The notes beneath the pieces were generated by a model. The model saw nothing but the letters and a program-made list of their open reading frames with translations. It did not search any database and was not told the origin of the DNA. Shown here in pieces: positions 26,863 to 34,911 of a DNA stretch of 64,000 bases. Origin of the DNA: Gordonia sp. ABSL11-1 (GTDB taxonomy: Bacteria > Actinomycetota > Actinomycetes > Mycobacteriales > Mycobacteriaceae); assembly GCF_030315685.1 (NCBI RefSeq), contig NZ_JASXSI010000014.1, positions 100,701 through 164,700 on the forward strand, written 5' to 3'. Each line of letters opens with the position of its first letter. The first letter of the stretch is position 1. The position numbers and the translations under genes were made by a program.

Positions 26863-28140
26863 ATGAACGGACCGCACAGCTCCAGCGTCAACCCCGCCGA
26901 CATCACCCGACCCAACTGGCCGGTGCTGATCCTCGCCTTTGTCGCCGTCGTGCTCGACGGCTACGACACCATCGCCCTCGGACTCTCTGTCCCCGCACTC
27001 TCCGACGACTGGGGCGTCGACCCGGCGCACTTCACCCCAGCTTTGTCGCTGACCAGCCTCGGCGTGGCCCTCGGCTACATCGCGGTGGGCCGGCTGACCG
27101 CACGGTTCGGGTGTCGCAACGTTGTCCTGGCCGCGGTCGTCGTGTTCACCCTCGGGTCGCTGCTCACCGCATGGGCGGGCGGCATCATCGAGCTCACCGT
27201 GCTGCGATTCGTGACCGGATTCGGTCTCGGAGCCGTGATGCCTGCAGCGGTGGCGCAGGCGACGGCGCTGAACCCGGCCCGCTTCCGCCAGCAGATCGCC
27301 GTCTTCGTGACCACCGGGATCTCGCTCGGTGCGCTCATCGCCGGCGTTCTCGGTGCCGCCCTCATCCGGTGGTTTGATTGGCCGTCGGTGTTCATCGTGG
27401 GCGCGATCGCCTCGGCGGCGCTGCTGCCGATGCTATGGATCTGGCTGCCCGACGAGCGCGCGGTCACCGGGGCGCAGCATGCTCCCGACACCGCGAAGCG
27501 CGACGCCTCCGTGGCCCGTCTTTTCGATCCGCAGGTCCGGCGCCGAACGATCCTGCTGTGGGCGTTCTCGTTCCTGATCTTCTGCGTGTACTACATCTTC
27601 TCGTCGTGGCTGCCGACCCTGCTGACCAGCTACGGCTTCAGCACGGGACTGGCACCGCTCGGCTCGGCGGCACTCGGCGTGGGCAGCATCATCGGCGCCG
27701 GTGTCCTGATGGTCGCAGCGCTGCGGTTCCGCATGACCTCCGTCCTCGCCACCACCTCCGTGGTCGCCATCGCGTTCCTCGTGCTGTCCACCTTCCTGGG
27801 CGCCGACAAGGCGATGCTGCTCATCGTGTTCGGCGGCGTGGGCCTGGGCTTGCAGGCCGGCATGATCGGCCAGGCCGCCGTCGCGGTCACGCTCTACCCG
27901 CAACGGACCGCCGCCACCGGAGTCGGCTGGACGTCGTCGATGGGCCGCCTGGGTTCGGTCGTCGGCCCGATCGTGGGCGGCGCCCTCATCGGCATGGGCC
28001 TGGCCACCAGCACCATCGTCCTGTTCGCCTGCATCCCCGTTGCCGTCGCCGCGGTGATCGTCGTCGCCTTGGGCCGGTCGGCACGGCGACGCCCCGCGAA
28101 AGTAGCAGGCGGACGGCCCGCCTCCGTCGGCGTGAGCTGA
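26863..28140 (+). CDS. MFS transporter, aromatic acid:H+ symporter type
   Basis: 425-residue 12-helix major facilitator. The DGYD motif in helix 1 (LDGYDTIALGL) is characteristic of the AAHS family that imports benzoate, 4-hydroxybenzoate and similar acids. A short charged loop (about 200-220) separates the two halves. The gene lies 60 bases after the RidA-like gene, in the same direction, and is followed by a stem-loop at 28173. It probably imports a pathway substrate or intermediate. Confidence 0.87.
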   Translation: MNGPHSSSVNPADITRPNWPVLILAFVAVVLDGYDTIALGLSVPALSDDWGVDPAHFTPALSLTSLGVALGYIAVGRLTARFGCRNVVLAAVVVFTLGSLLTAWAGGIIELTVLRFVTGFGLGAVMPAAVAQATALNPARFRQQIAVFVTTGISLGALIAGVLGAALIRWFDWPSVFIVGAIASAALLPMLWIWLPDERAVTGAQHAPDTAKRDASVARLFDPQVRRRTILLWAFSFLIFCVYYIFSSWLPTLLTSYGFSTGLAPLGSAALGVGSIIGAGVLMVAALRFRMTSVLATTSVVAIAFLVLSTFLGADKAMLLIVFGGVGLGLQAGMIGQAAVAVTLYPQRTAATGVGWTSSMGRLGSVVGPIVGGALIGMGLATSTIVLFACIPVAVAAVIVVALGRSARRRPAKVAGGRPASVGVS

Positions 28141-28172
28141 CCCCCGGTCCCCGAGCGTCACCACCCCGGTCC

Positions 28173-28252
28173 CTGAGGAGCGAGGCGCTAGCCGAGCGTC
28201 ACGACGGGCCCCCTTCGTGACGGACCTCCGCTAGCGCTCCGGCCCTCCTCAG
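28173..28252 (+). terminator. Long imperfect inverted repeat between MFS carrier and FAD monooxygenase genes
   Basis: Outer arms CTGAGGAG (28173-28180) and CTCCTCAG (28245-28252); inner arms CGTCACGA (28197-28204) and TCGTGACG (28215-28222); GCTAGC elements lie between them. It probably folds into one long stem and ends the upstream transcript. The arm GGTCCCTGAGGAG and the GCGTCACGA-GGGCC block recur in the array at 56563-56748, so it belongs to a dispersed repeat family. Confidence 0.6.
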
Positions 28253-28323
28253 TGAACGGTTGTTCTACCACGGTCCACCTCAGGGATCAGTTGAAACCCC
28301 CCACCACCGAGAGGTCGCACCCC

Positions 28324-29508
28324 ATGACCGCAACACCGGCACACACCACCTCCGCAACACCACCCGCTCGCGACATCGCGATCGTCGGCGGCGGGATCGG
28401 CGGGCTTGCCGCAGCGATCGCACTGCGCAACGCCGGACTCGACGCCGTGGTCTTCGAACAGACAACGCAGTTCGCACGCGTCGGCGCCGACATCAACCTC
28501 ACCCCCAACGCCGTCCGTGTGCTCGACACCGTCGGCGGCGACCTCGGTGCGCGCCTGCGCGACGGCGGCGCACAGCCCCGCTTCCGGATCAGCCGGATGT
28601 GGGACACGGGCGCGGAGACGTCCCGTATCCCCATGGGTGCGAGTGCCGAAGAGCGTTACGGTGCACCGCAGTTGACGCTGCACCGTGGTGATCTGATGTC
28701 GGCGATGCGGGATGCGGTGCCCGACTCCTGGATGCGGATGGGTCGGCGAGTGCAGACCATCGATTTCGGTGAGCGGGCCACGCTGGTGTTCGACGACGGC
28801 ACCCGGCACGACTGCGACGTCGTGATCGGCGCCGACGGAATCCACTCACGGGTTCGCACAGCGATGTTCGGCCCGGAGCATCCGGAGTTCACCGGCGTCG
28901 TCGCCTACCGTGCCGTGCTGGACCGCGAGCAGGTCGCCCATCTGCCGAACATGGATTCGTTCACCAAATGGTGGGGTCCCGACCCGGACACCCAGATCGT
29001 CGTCTTCCCGCTCAACCAGGGCAAGGAGATCTTCGTCTTCGCGACCATCGGCCAACCCGAATGGACCGAGGAGTCGTGGACGACGCGTGGTTCGGTGGAC
29101 GAACTCCGCGCCGCCTACCGCGACTTCCATCCCGAGGCCACCGCGTTGCTGGATGCGTGCAACGAGGTGATGAAATCAGCACTGTACGTGCGCGATCCAC
29201 TGCAATCCTGGACCAACGGTCAGGGAGTTCTGCTCGGCGACGCCTGCCATCCGATGATGCCGTTCATGGCGCAGGGCGCGGGACAGGCGATCGAGGACGC
29301 GGCCGTCCTGGCGCGCTGCCTCGCGACCGGCGACGACACTGCCACCGCGGTACTTCGCTACCAGGAGACCCGTCGAGAGCGGACCGCGGCGATCCAGCGC
29401 GGCTCACGCAGCAACGAGTGGCTCAAGGAGGCCGGCAACGGTGACTGGGTGTACGAGTACGACGCCTGGTCGGTACCGCTCGGTGGGACCGCCACAGCCC
29501 ACGCTTGA
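28324..29508 (+). CDS. FAD-dependent aromatic-ring monooxygenase (salicylate / 6-hydroxynicotinate hydroxylase-like)
   Basis: 394-residue group A flavoprotein monooxygenase. FAD motif GGGIGGLAAAIAL near 22, the DG motif VIGADGIHSRVR near 175, and GDACHPMMPFMAQGAGQAIED near 300 are all present. It hydroxylates an activated ring carbon using NAD(P)H and O2; salicylate 1-hydroxylase and 6-hydroxynicotinate 3-monooxygenase are the nearest types by pattern. With the molybdenum hydroxylase encoded nearby, successive hydroxylations of an N-heterocycle would make sense (inference). CGAGAGGTCGCACCCC precedes ATG 28324. Convergent with XdhC, 9 bases apart. Confidence 0.87.
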   Translation: MTATPAHTTSATPPARDIAIVGGGIGGLAAAIALRNAGLDAVVFEQTTQFARVGADINLTPNAVRVLDTVGGDLGARLRDGGAQPRFRISRMWDTGAETSRIPMGASAEERYGAPQLTLHRGDLMSAMRDAVPDSWMRMGRRVQTIDFGERATLVFDDGTRHDCDVVIGADGIHSRVRTAMFGPEHPEFTGVVAYRAVLDREQVAHLPNMDSFTKWWGPDPDTQIVVFPLNQGKEIFVFATIGQPEWTEESWTTRGSVDELRAAYRDFHPEATALLDACNEVMKSALYVRDPLQSWTNGQGVLLGDACHPMMPFMAQGAGQAIEDAAVLARCLATGDDTATAVLRYQETRRERTAAIQRGSRSNEWLKEAGNGDWVYEYDAWSVPLGGTATAHA

Positions 29509-29517
29509 CGCGACTGG

Positions 29518-30510
29518 TCAGACAGCGGAAACCGAACGGGCATGGATCAATTCGGCAGCAATGGCGATCGCGGTCTCGGCCGGTCCGCGATTGCCGATGG
29601 CGAGACCGATCGGGCTATGCAGTCGATTCAGCTGGTCTGGCGTGACACCCGTGTCGAGAAGTTCGCGCCGCCGTCGGGCATCCGCCCTCCGCGACCCTAT
29701 CGCCCCGACGTAGAACGGCAGAACCGGCCATCGGGAGTCGTCGAGGCACTCGACCAGGACCGGGATGTCGATCTTCGGATCATGCGTGAGCACCACGAAC
29801 ACGGACCGCTCGTCGAACGCGCCGGAGTCACGCTCACGCACAACATGATCCGACGGCCAACCGCAGACAACGTCATGCGCGTGCGATAGCCGCGACGGAG
29901 TCGCGAAAACCGGACGTGCGTCGCACACCGTGACGCGATACCCCATTCGCGCACCGAGCACGGACATCTCGGCCGCGAAGTCGGTCGACCCGACGATGAC
30001 CATCCTCGGTGCCGGCAGGAATCGCCGGATGATCGACCCGTCCTGTTCGAGGCGAGTCGCGCCCGAAACGCCGCCTACCACCGTGTGCATGGCGCCGCTC
30101 TCCGGTGTGGTTGTGTGCAGAACACAGGGCACACCTGCGCTCAACCGATCCACAACCACCGGCAACTCTGGGAACTGCCGGCGATCGACGCGTTCCACCA
30201 GAACACTCAATGAGCCACCGCAGGTGAGACCCGGCGCGACCAGATCCCCGTCCGGACCGTAACTCTCGAGCCGTGGGACCCCCGTGGTCAGTGTCTCCAG
30301 GGCACTCTCGTACAGAGCGCTCTCCACGCAACCGCCGGAGATACTGCCGACGACCGATCCGTCCTCGTGCACCAGCAGCATTGCGCCGGGATCACGTGGC
30401 GCGGAGCCGTGCGTGGCGACCACCGTGGCGAGGGCGCACGAGTGGTCCTCCTGCCACACCCGGTAGGCCTCGGCGAGCACGGGCTGGGACGTGGCGAGCA
30501 CGGGATCCAT
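29518..30510 (-). CDS. XdhC/CoxI-family molybdenum hydroxylase maturation factor
   Basis: 330-residue XdhC/CoxF-type protein that inserts the sulfurated molybdenum cofactor into molybdenum hydroxylases. N-terminal signature GSAPRDPGAMLL then GSISGGCVE; C-terminal Rossmann-like domain with VIVGSTDFAAEM and YVGAIGSRR. The start at 30510 is set by AGGAG 10 bases upstream; a longer in-frame reading to 30735 has no family-like sequence. It is divergent from marR paralogue 2 and serves the hydroxylase encoded at 34911-38664. The operator-like site at 30605 lies between the two divergent genes. Confidence 0.88.
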   Translation of the reverse strand: MDPVLATSQPVLAEAYRVWQEDHSCALATVVATHGSAPRDPGAMLLVHEDGSVVGSISGGCVESALYESALETLTTGVPRLESYGPDGDLVAPGLTCGGSLSVLVERVDRRQFPELPVVVDRLSAGVPCVLHTTTPESGAMHTVVGGVSGATRLEQDGSIIRRFLPAPRMVIVGSTDFAAEMSVLGARMGYRVTVCDARPVFATPSRLSHAHDVVCGWPSDHVVRERDSGAFDERSVFVVLTHDPKIDIPVLVECLDDSRWPVLPFYVGAIGSRRADARRRRELLDTGVTPDQLNRLHSPIGLAIGNRGPAETAIAIAAELIHARSVSAV

Positions 30511-30604
30511 CGACGACCATCTCCTGGATACGTGAGCGAATGCTCTGTACCGGAGCAGGATATGAACGTCCCACACCGGCGGGATACAGAGAAGCGTACA
30601 CAAC

Positions 30605-30616
30605 TTTTGCGCTAAG
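30605..30616. promoter_or_regulatory. MarR-type operator in the xdhC / marR2 divergent region
   Basis: TTTTGCGCTAAG differs by one base from CTTTGCGCTAAG, the complement of the operators at 15572 and 31353. It sits 67 bases before the marR paralogue 2 start and 94 bases before the xdhC start, fitting autoregulation and joint control. Confidence 0.6.
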
Positions 30617-30630
30617 GTAATTTGGAAAGA

Positions 30631-30662
30631 GCCGAGCCGATCGCCATCCCGACCGGCTCGGC
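30631..30662 (+). repeat. Leader hairpin before marR paralogue 2
   Basis: GCCGAGCCG and CGGCTCGGC, a perfect 9-bp inverted repeat with a 14-base loop, lies just after the operator and 20 bases before the MarR start. It may be a 5'-UTR hairpin or the terminator of a short transcript. Confidence 0.4.
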
Positions 30663-30682
30663 CGGAATCGTATGAGGGGTGG

Positions 30683-31234
30683 ATGCCAATGCCAAGCGCA
30701 TCAGGGGGCTTCGACGACGGCGTCGCGGGGATCATCCGCGGATGGGCGTCCGTGCGTCCGGAACTGGGTGTCGAACCGTTGGAGATCTTCGGCCGGCTGC
30801 ACCGCAGCTACTTGCTGTATCGGTCCGAGATCAACGCCGGTTTCGAGCGTTTCGGGATCAACGAGGCAGGCTTCGACGTGCTCGCGTGCCTCCGGCGTGC
30901 GGAGCCGCACTACCGCCGAACCGCCGGCGAGCTGGCCAAGCAGACTCTCGTCACGACCGGGGGACTCACCCTGCGGGTCAACCGGCTCGAGAAGGCGGGA
31001 CTCGTGACACGGCAACGGGACAACGACGACGCCCGCGTCGTCTACGTCGCCCTCACCGACGCGGGACGACAGCTGGTCGACGAGGTCTCTGATGCACACT
31101 TCGCCATGCTCGCCCGGTTGCTCGAGCCCATCGACGACCCCGACCGTCAACAACTCGCTCACCTGTTGTTCCGTCTCGAGGACTCCCTGCGTGCCGCCGG
31201 GGCAGGGATCGAGGACGAAGCCGCCAGCGCCTGA
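30683..31234 (+). CDS. MarR-family transcriptional regulator, paralogue 2
   Basis: 183-residue MarR protein closely related to the one at 14877 over its whole length: RPELGVEPLEIFGRLHRSYLL, GFDVLACLRRAEP, LVTTGGLTLRVNRLEKAGLVTR and the wing DNDDARVVYVALT. GAGGGG lies 3 bases before ATG 30683 and 9 before ATG 30689, so translation may start at the second Met. It is followed by the operator-promoter of the ABC transporter/molybdenum hydroxylase operon. It probably shares operators with paralogue 1, each perhaps tuned to a different pathway ligand (inference). Confidence 0.88.
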   Translation: MPMPSASGGFDDGVAGIIRGWASVRPELGVEPLEIFGRLHRSYLLYRSEINAGFERFGINEAGFDVLACLRRAEPHYRRTAGELAKQTLVTTGGLTLRVNRLEKAGLVTRQRDNDDARVVYVALTDAGRQLVDEVSDAHFAMLARLLEPIDDPDRQQLAHLLFRLEDSLRAAGAGIEDEAASA

Positions 31235-31345
31235 GCAGAATTCGTCGGGCACCGAAACCGGTGCCGCCCCGCCGTTCATCTGAATCGGGTTCCGAGTCCT
31301 TAACGTGAAGCTTACGTAAAACGTCCCGCGAAATTCGCCAAACCG

Positions 31346-31404
31346 TTGACCTCTTAGCGCAAAGACAGGCACACTCTCTTACAGCAAAGATGTTTGGCGC
31401 TAAG
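31346..31404 (+). promoter_or_regulatory. Promoter with three MarR-type operator copies for the ABC/molybdenum hydroxylase operon
   Basis: TTGACC (31346-31351) is followed by CTTAGCGCAAAG (31353-31364), then CTTACAGCAAAG (31378-31389) centred exactly 25 bp later, then TTTGGCGCTAAG (31393-31404). The -35 to first-operator arrangement and the 25-bp spacing repeat those at 15540-15583. The -10 is weak (CACACT near 31370). Confidence 0.68.
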
Positions 31405-31452
31405 ACGGATGTGTCAGTCTGACCCTCCGCGGAACGAAAGAGATTCAGCCCG

Positions 31453-32433
31453 ATGAACAAGATTCGTACCGCGTTCGCCGCAGCCGCGGCGTGCGGTGTC
31501 ATGGTGTTGTCCGCCTGCGGCGGTAGCGGTGGCGGGGGAACGGAAGCGGTCGCCCCGGACGGCAGCCTGGAGAAGACACAGATCACGGTCGGTGTCCTCC
31601 CACTCGCCGACTACGGCGCCGTCTATTGGGCCAACGAGAACGGCCTGTTCGAGAAGGAAGGCCTCGAGGTGACCCTCGAGCCCATCCAGGGCGGACCCAT
31701 CGGCATCCAGAAGGTGGCCTCCGGCGAACTCGACTACGCGATCGCCAACACCATCTCCGCCTCGATCTCCCAGGCGCAGGGCGCGCCGGTCACCGACGTC
31801 GCCTACACCGCATCCCTCGGCAACGGCTCCGGGGCGATCTTCGTCAAACCGGATTCCCCGATCCAGACGATCGACGATCTGAACGGGAAGACTGTCGGTA
31901 CCAACACGACTCGCAACATCGGTGACGTGACGTTCGCCAACCTGGCGCGGTCCGAAGGCAAGAAGGTCTCCCCGAACTGGGTGGAGGTACCGTTCCCGGA
32001 GATGGTGTCCGGTGTGCAGGCCGGCTCCATCGACGCCGGGTACACGCCGGAACCATTCTGGTCGGCCGCCCAGCAGGCCGGGATGCGCCGCGTGGTCGAT
32101 CTGACCAACGGACCCAACGCCGGACTGGCCGCGTCGATCTTCGTCGCCGGCAACCGCTTTGTCGGCCAGAACCCGGACACCACAGCGGCATTCGCCCGCG
32201 CCATCTACGCCGCGGGTGGAGAGATGGCCGCCGACGAGCAGGCCGTGCGCAACTGGATTCCCAGTGTCGCCAAGGTCCCCGCGGACGTGGCCCAGACGAT
32301 GGTGATGCCGACCTACTCGTCGGGTATGGATGTCGCGGCGCTGGAGAAGGTGTCGAACATGCTGAAGGAGCAGGGCTTGATCCCCGCGGACTTCGACATC
32401 AGCGACCACGTCTATCAGCTGCCCACGGACTGA
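31453..32433 (+). CDS. ABC transporter substrate-binding lipoprotein (SsuA/NMT1-like)
   Basis: 326-residue lipoprotein with signal peptide and lipobox LSACGG. The mature part has the NMT1/SsuA/TauA-like fold (ITVGVLPLADYGAVYWA, GLEVTLEPI, GELDYAIANT, GKTVGTNTTRNIGDV). Such proteins bind sulfonates, nitrate, pyrimidine precursors or aromatic acids such as phthalate. First gene of an operon with two permeases and an ATPase, under the operators at 31353-31404. By context it probably captures the aromatic substrate of this island. Confidence 0.88.
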   Translation: MNKIRTAFAAAAACGVMVLSACGGSGGGGTEAVAPDGSLEKTQITVGVLPLADYGAVYWANENGLFEKEGLEVTLEPIQGGPIGIQKVASGELDYAIANTISASISQAQGAPVTDVAYTASLGNGSGAIFVKPDSPIQTIDDLNGKTVGTNTTRNIGDVTFANLARSEGKKVSPNWVEVPFPEMVSGVQAGSIDAGYTPEPFWSAAQQAGMRRVVDLTNGPNAGLAASIFVAGNRFVGQNPDTTAAFARAIYAAGGEMAADEQAVRNWIPSVAKVPADVAQTMVMPTYSSGMDVAALEKVSNMLKEQGLIPADFDISDHVYQLPTD

Positions 32434-32436
32434 CCG

Positions 32437-33228
32437 ATGCGCGTCGACAACGAACCATTGAGTCGGACGCGGGTGATCGCGTACGGAGTCGTGGGAACGC
32501 TCGGGACGGCCGCCGTCGCGCAGCTGCTGTTCCAGCCGTCGGTCATCGGTAAGCCGGGTCTACCCATCCCGACCCAGGTCGCCGGCGGTGTCGGAGACCT
32601 GATCGGTGACGGGACATTCTGGGAAGCAGTCGGTTTCACGCTGCAGGAGTGGTTGCTGGGTGTGCTGATCGCGTCCGTTGTCGGCGTGCTGATCGGCGGT
32701 CTCATGGGTGCGTTCACCTCGGTGTTCGTCGCCCTCGAGCTTCCGGTCGAGGTGTTCCGGGTGCTGCCGTCGGTGGCGGTGGGACCGATCCTCGTGCTGC
32801 TGATCGGCGCCGGGATGCTGCCGCTGTCACTGACCGTGGCGCTCGCCTGTCTCTGGCCGATCCTGCTCAACACCATGTACGGCGTGCGCGGCGCAGACGT
32901 GACCGCCGTGCAGACGGCCCGCAGCTTCGGGCTCTCCGAACTACGCATCCTCGGACGGGTCAAGATCCCGAGCGCACTGCCCTTCGCCTTCACCGGCATT
33001 CGCATCGCCGCATCGATCGGACTGATCGTGGCGGTGAGCGCCGAACTGCTGATCGGCAACGGCCAGGGGATCGGCGGGTACATCCTCGTCAACAGCGCAA
33101 ACGCCACCGATCTCGACGTCGTGTACGCCGCCACACTGGTCGCCGGCCTGCTCGGCATGGCCGTCAGCGGTGTGTTCGCGGTGGTCGACTCGACCGCCTT
33201 CGGATGGAAGAAAGGCCTCGCACAATGA
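32437..33228 (+). CDS. ABC transporter permease (SsuC-like) 1
   Basis: 263-residue permease with about six membrane segments and the coupling motif region RSFGLSELRILGRVKIPSALPFAFTGIRIA near 165-195. It pairs with the next permease to form a heterodimeric channel. Starts 3 bases after the binding-protein stop and overlaps the next gene by ATGA. Confidence 0.88.
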   Translation: MRVDNEPLSRTRVIAYGVVGTLGTAAVAQLLFQPSVIGKPGLPIPTQVAGGVGDLIGDGTFWEAVGFTLQEWLLGVLIASVVGVLIGGLMGAFTSVFVALELPVEVFRVLPSVAVGPILVLLIGAGMLPLSLTVALACLWPILLNTMYGVRGADVTAVQTARSFGLSELRILGRVKIPSALPFAFTGIRIAASIGLIVAVSAELLIGNGQGIGGYILVNSANATDLDVVYAATLVAGLLGMAVSGVFAVVDSTAFGWKKGLAQ

Positions 33229-34115
33229 CTCTGGCACAGGCAGATCGCGCGACGGTCACACAGCATCACACGATCGCGAACACACCCCCGGCGCGTAGCG
33301 CGCGCACCCTGCAGGCCCGCCGACTTCTCGGTCGTGGCGGTCTACGTCTGATTGTTCCCGTGCTGTTGCTCGTCATCTGGTATGCGCTGTCGCAATCACC
33401 GACGTCGGGACTGTTCGTCGCCGCGCCGGCCGACGCGTTCAGCCGGGTGTTCAGCGACTTCTTCAGTACCGACCCGAGCAAGCTGTTCCTTGGCGACGCC
33501 TTCTACGACGACCTCATCCCGAGTCTGTGGCGAGCGATGGCCGGCCTCGGCCTGGCCATCGTCATCGGGGTGGGCCTCGGTGTGCTGCTGGGGATGAGCC
33601 GCGTGATGACCGCGCTGTTCCAACCACTGATTCATCTCGGCAGGTCGCTGCCGAGCCCGGCACTGTTGGGCGTGTTCTTCTTCCTGTTCGGCACCGGCGA
33701 CAGCCCGAAGATCTTCCTCATCGCCTTCAGCGTGGTGTGGCCGATCCTGCTGAACACCATGGACGGTGTCGGCAGCGTCGGCACGGCACGGATGCAGGCG
33801 GCCGCGGTCTTCAAGATCGGTCGCTTCGACACCCTGACACACATCGTCCTGCCGGGCGCCTCACCCAAGATCTTCGCGGGCATCCGGACCGCGATGTCGT
33901 TATCCCTGATCATCATGATCATCTCCGAATTGCAGAAGTCGGAGAACGGATTAGGGTATCTGCTCATCCAGACCCAACGAAACTTCGACTACACCGGATT
34001 CTGGGCGGTCCTGATCGTCCTGGCCGCCCTCGGGGTGGTACTCAATTTCATCTTCAAGGGCATCGAACGACGAGTCCTGGCCTGGCATCGAGGAGCAACA
34101 GCCCAACATGACTAG
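33225..34115 (+). CDS. ABC transporter permease (SsuC-like) 2
   Basis: 296-residue permease with an extended cytoplasmic N-terminus (about 45 residues) before the first membrane segment LIVPVLLLVIWYAL. The coupling helix region is KIGRFDTLTHIVLPGASPKIFAGIRTAM near 200-227. ATG 33225 overlaps the previous stop (ATGA). Its own 3' end overlaps the ATPase gene by 8 bases. Same direction and operon as the binding protein. Confidence 0.88.
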   Translation: MTLAQADRATVTQHHTIANTPPARSARTLQARRLLGRGGLRLIVPVLLLVIWYALSQSPTSGLFVAAPADAFSRVFSDFFSTDPSKLFLGDAFYDDLIPSLWRAMAGLGLAIVIGVGLGVLLGMSRVMTALFQPLIHLGRSLPSPALLGVFFFLFGTGDSPKIFLIAFSVVWPILLNTMDGVGSVGTARMQAAAVFKIGRFDTLTHIVLPGASPKIFAGIRTAMSLSLIIMIISELQKSENGLGYLLIQTQRNFDYTGFWAVLIVLAALGVVLNFIFKGIERRVLAWHRGATAQHD

Positions 34116-34911
34116 CACAACGACTATACCCGAAACCATCTCGGCGGCACTGTCTCTCGACGGTGTGTCCAAGTCCTACGGCGACAACCTCGCCGTCAGC
34201 GACGTCACCGCGCAGATCCCCGCCGGCAAGGTCAGCGTCATCGTCGGCCCGTCCGGCTGCGGAAAGTCGACACTGCTCCGGATGATCAGCGGACTCGACA
34301 CGCCCACCGACGGTGGAGTCGAGTTCAACGGCACTCCCGTGCGCGGCGTTCCGGACGGGCTGGCGATGGTCTTCCAGGACTACTCGCGTTCGCTGTTCCC
34401 CTGGATGCGTGTCGACAAGAACGTCGCCTTCCCACTCAAGCACCTCGATACGGCCGAACGTACACAGCGTGTGCAGGAGGCCATCGAAGCGGTCGGGCTC
34501 GCCGGCAAGGAGAAGCTCTATCCCTGGCAGATGTCCGGCGGCATGCAGCAGCGCGTGGCCATCGCCCGCGCCCTCGCTCGCCATCCCGCGCTGCTGCTGA
34601 TGGACGAGCCGTACGCATCCGTCGATGCCCAGACCCGCGCCGAGCTCGAAGATCTGCTGCTCACCATCCAGGCGCGGCTGGGCATCACCGTGCTGGTGGT
34701 CACCCACGACATCGACGAGAGTGTCTACCTGGCCGACCGCATCATCGTGCTGTCGAAGCCGCCGAGTGTGGTCGCCGAGGTGATCGACGTCGACCTGCCG
34801 CGTCCGCGCGATCAGATCCTCACCAAGGAAGACCCGGTGTTCGTCGAAACCCGCGCGCACGTCACGTCGTTGCTGCGCGGCGTGGAGGTGCCCGCGACGG
34901 ACCGCCGCTGA
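34108..34911 (+). CDS. ABC transporter ATP-binding protein (SsuB/TauB-like)
   Basis: 267-residue ATPase: Walker A GPSGCGKST near 48, Q-loop VFQDYSRSLFPW, signature MSGGMQQRVAIARAL, Walker B LLLMDEPYASVD and switch His in VTHDIDES. It energises the SsuC-like permeases. Its stop overlaps the start of the molybdenum hydroxylase FAD subunit (TGATG), joining uptake and first oxidation in one transcript. Confidence 0.9.
   Translation: MTSTTTIPETISAALSLDGVSKSYGDNLAVSDVTAQIPAGKVSVIVGPSGCGKSTLLRMISGLDTPTDGGVEFNGTPVRGVPDGLAMVFQDYSRSLFPWMRVDKNVAFPLKHLDTAERTQRVQEAIEAVGLAGKEKLYPWQMSGGMQQRVAIARALARHPALLLMDEPYASVDAQTRAELEDLLLTIQARLGITVLVVTHDIDESVYLADRIIVLSKPPSVVAEVIDVDLPRPRDQILTKEDPVFVETRAHVTSLLRGVEVPATDRR

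Noticed and set aside
30511..30735. 75-residue N-terminal extension of XdhC
   Set aside because: No family similarity; it crosses the operator and promoter region, and a good ribosome binding site precedes the start at 30510.
31299..31320. Imperfect dyad TAACGTGAAGCTTACGTAA before the ABC operon
   Set aside because: Two mismatches, upstream of the -35, and no second copy; too weak to call a site.
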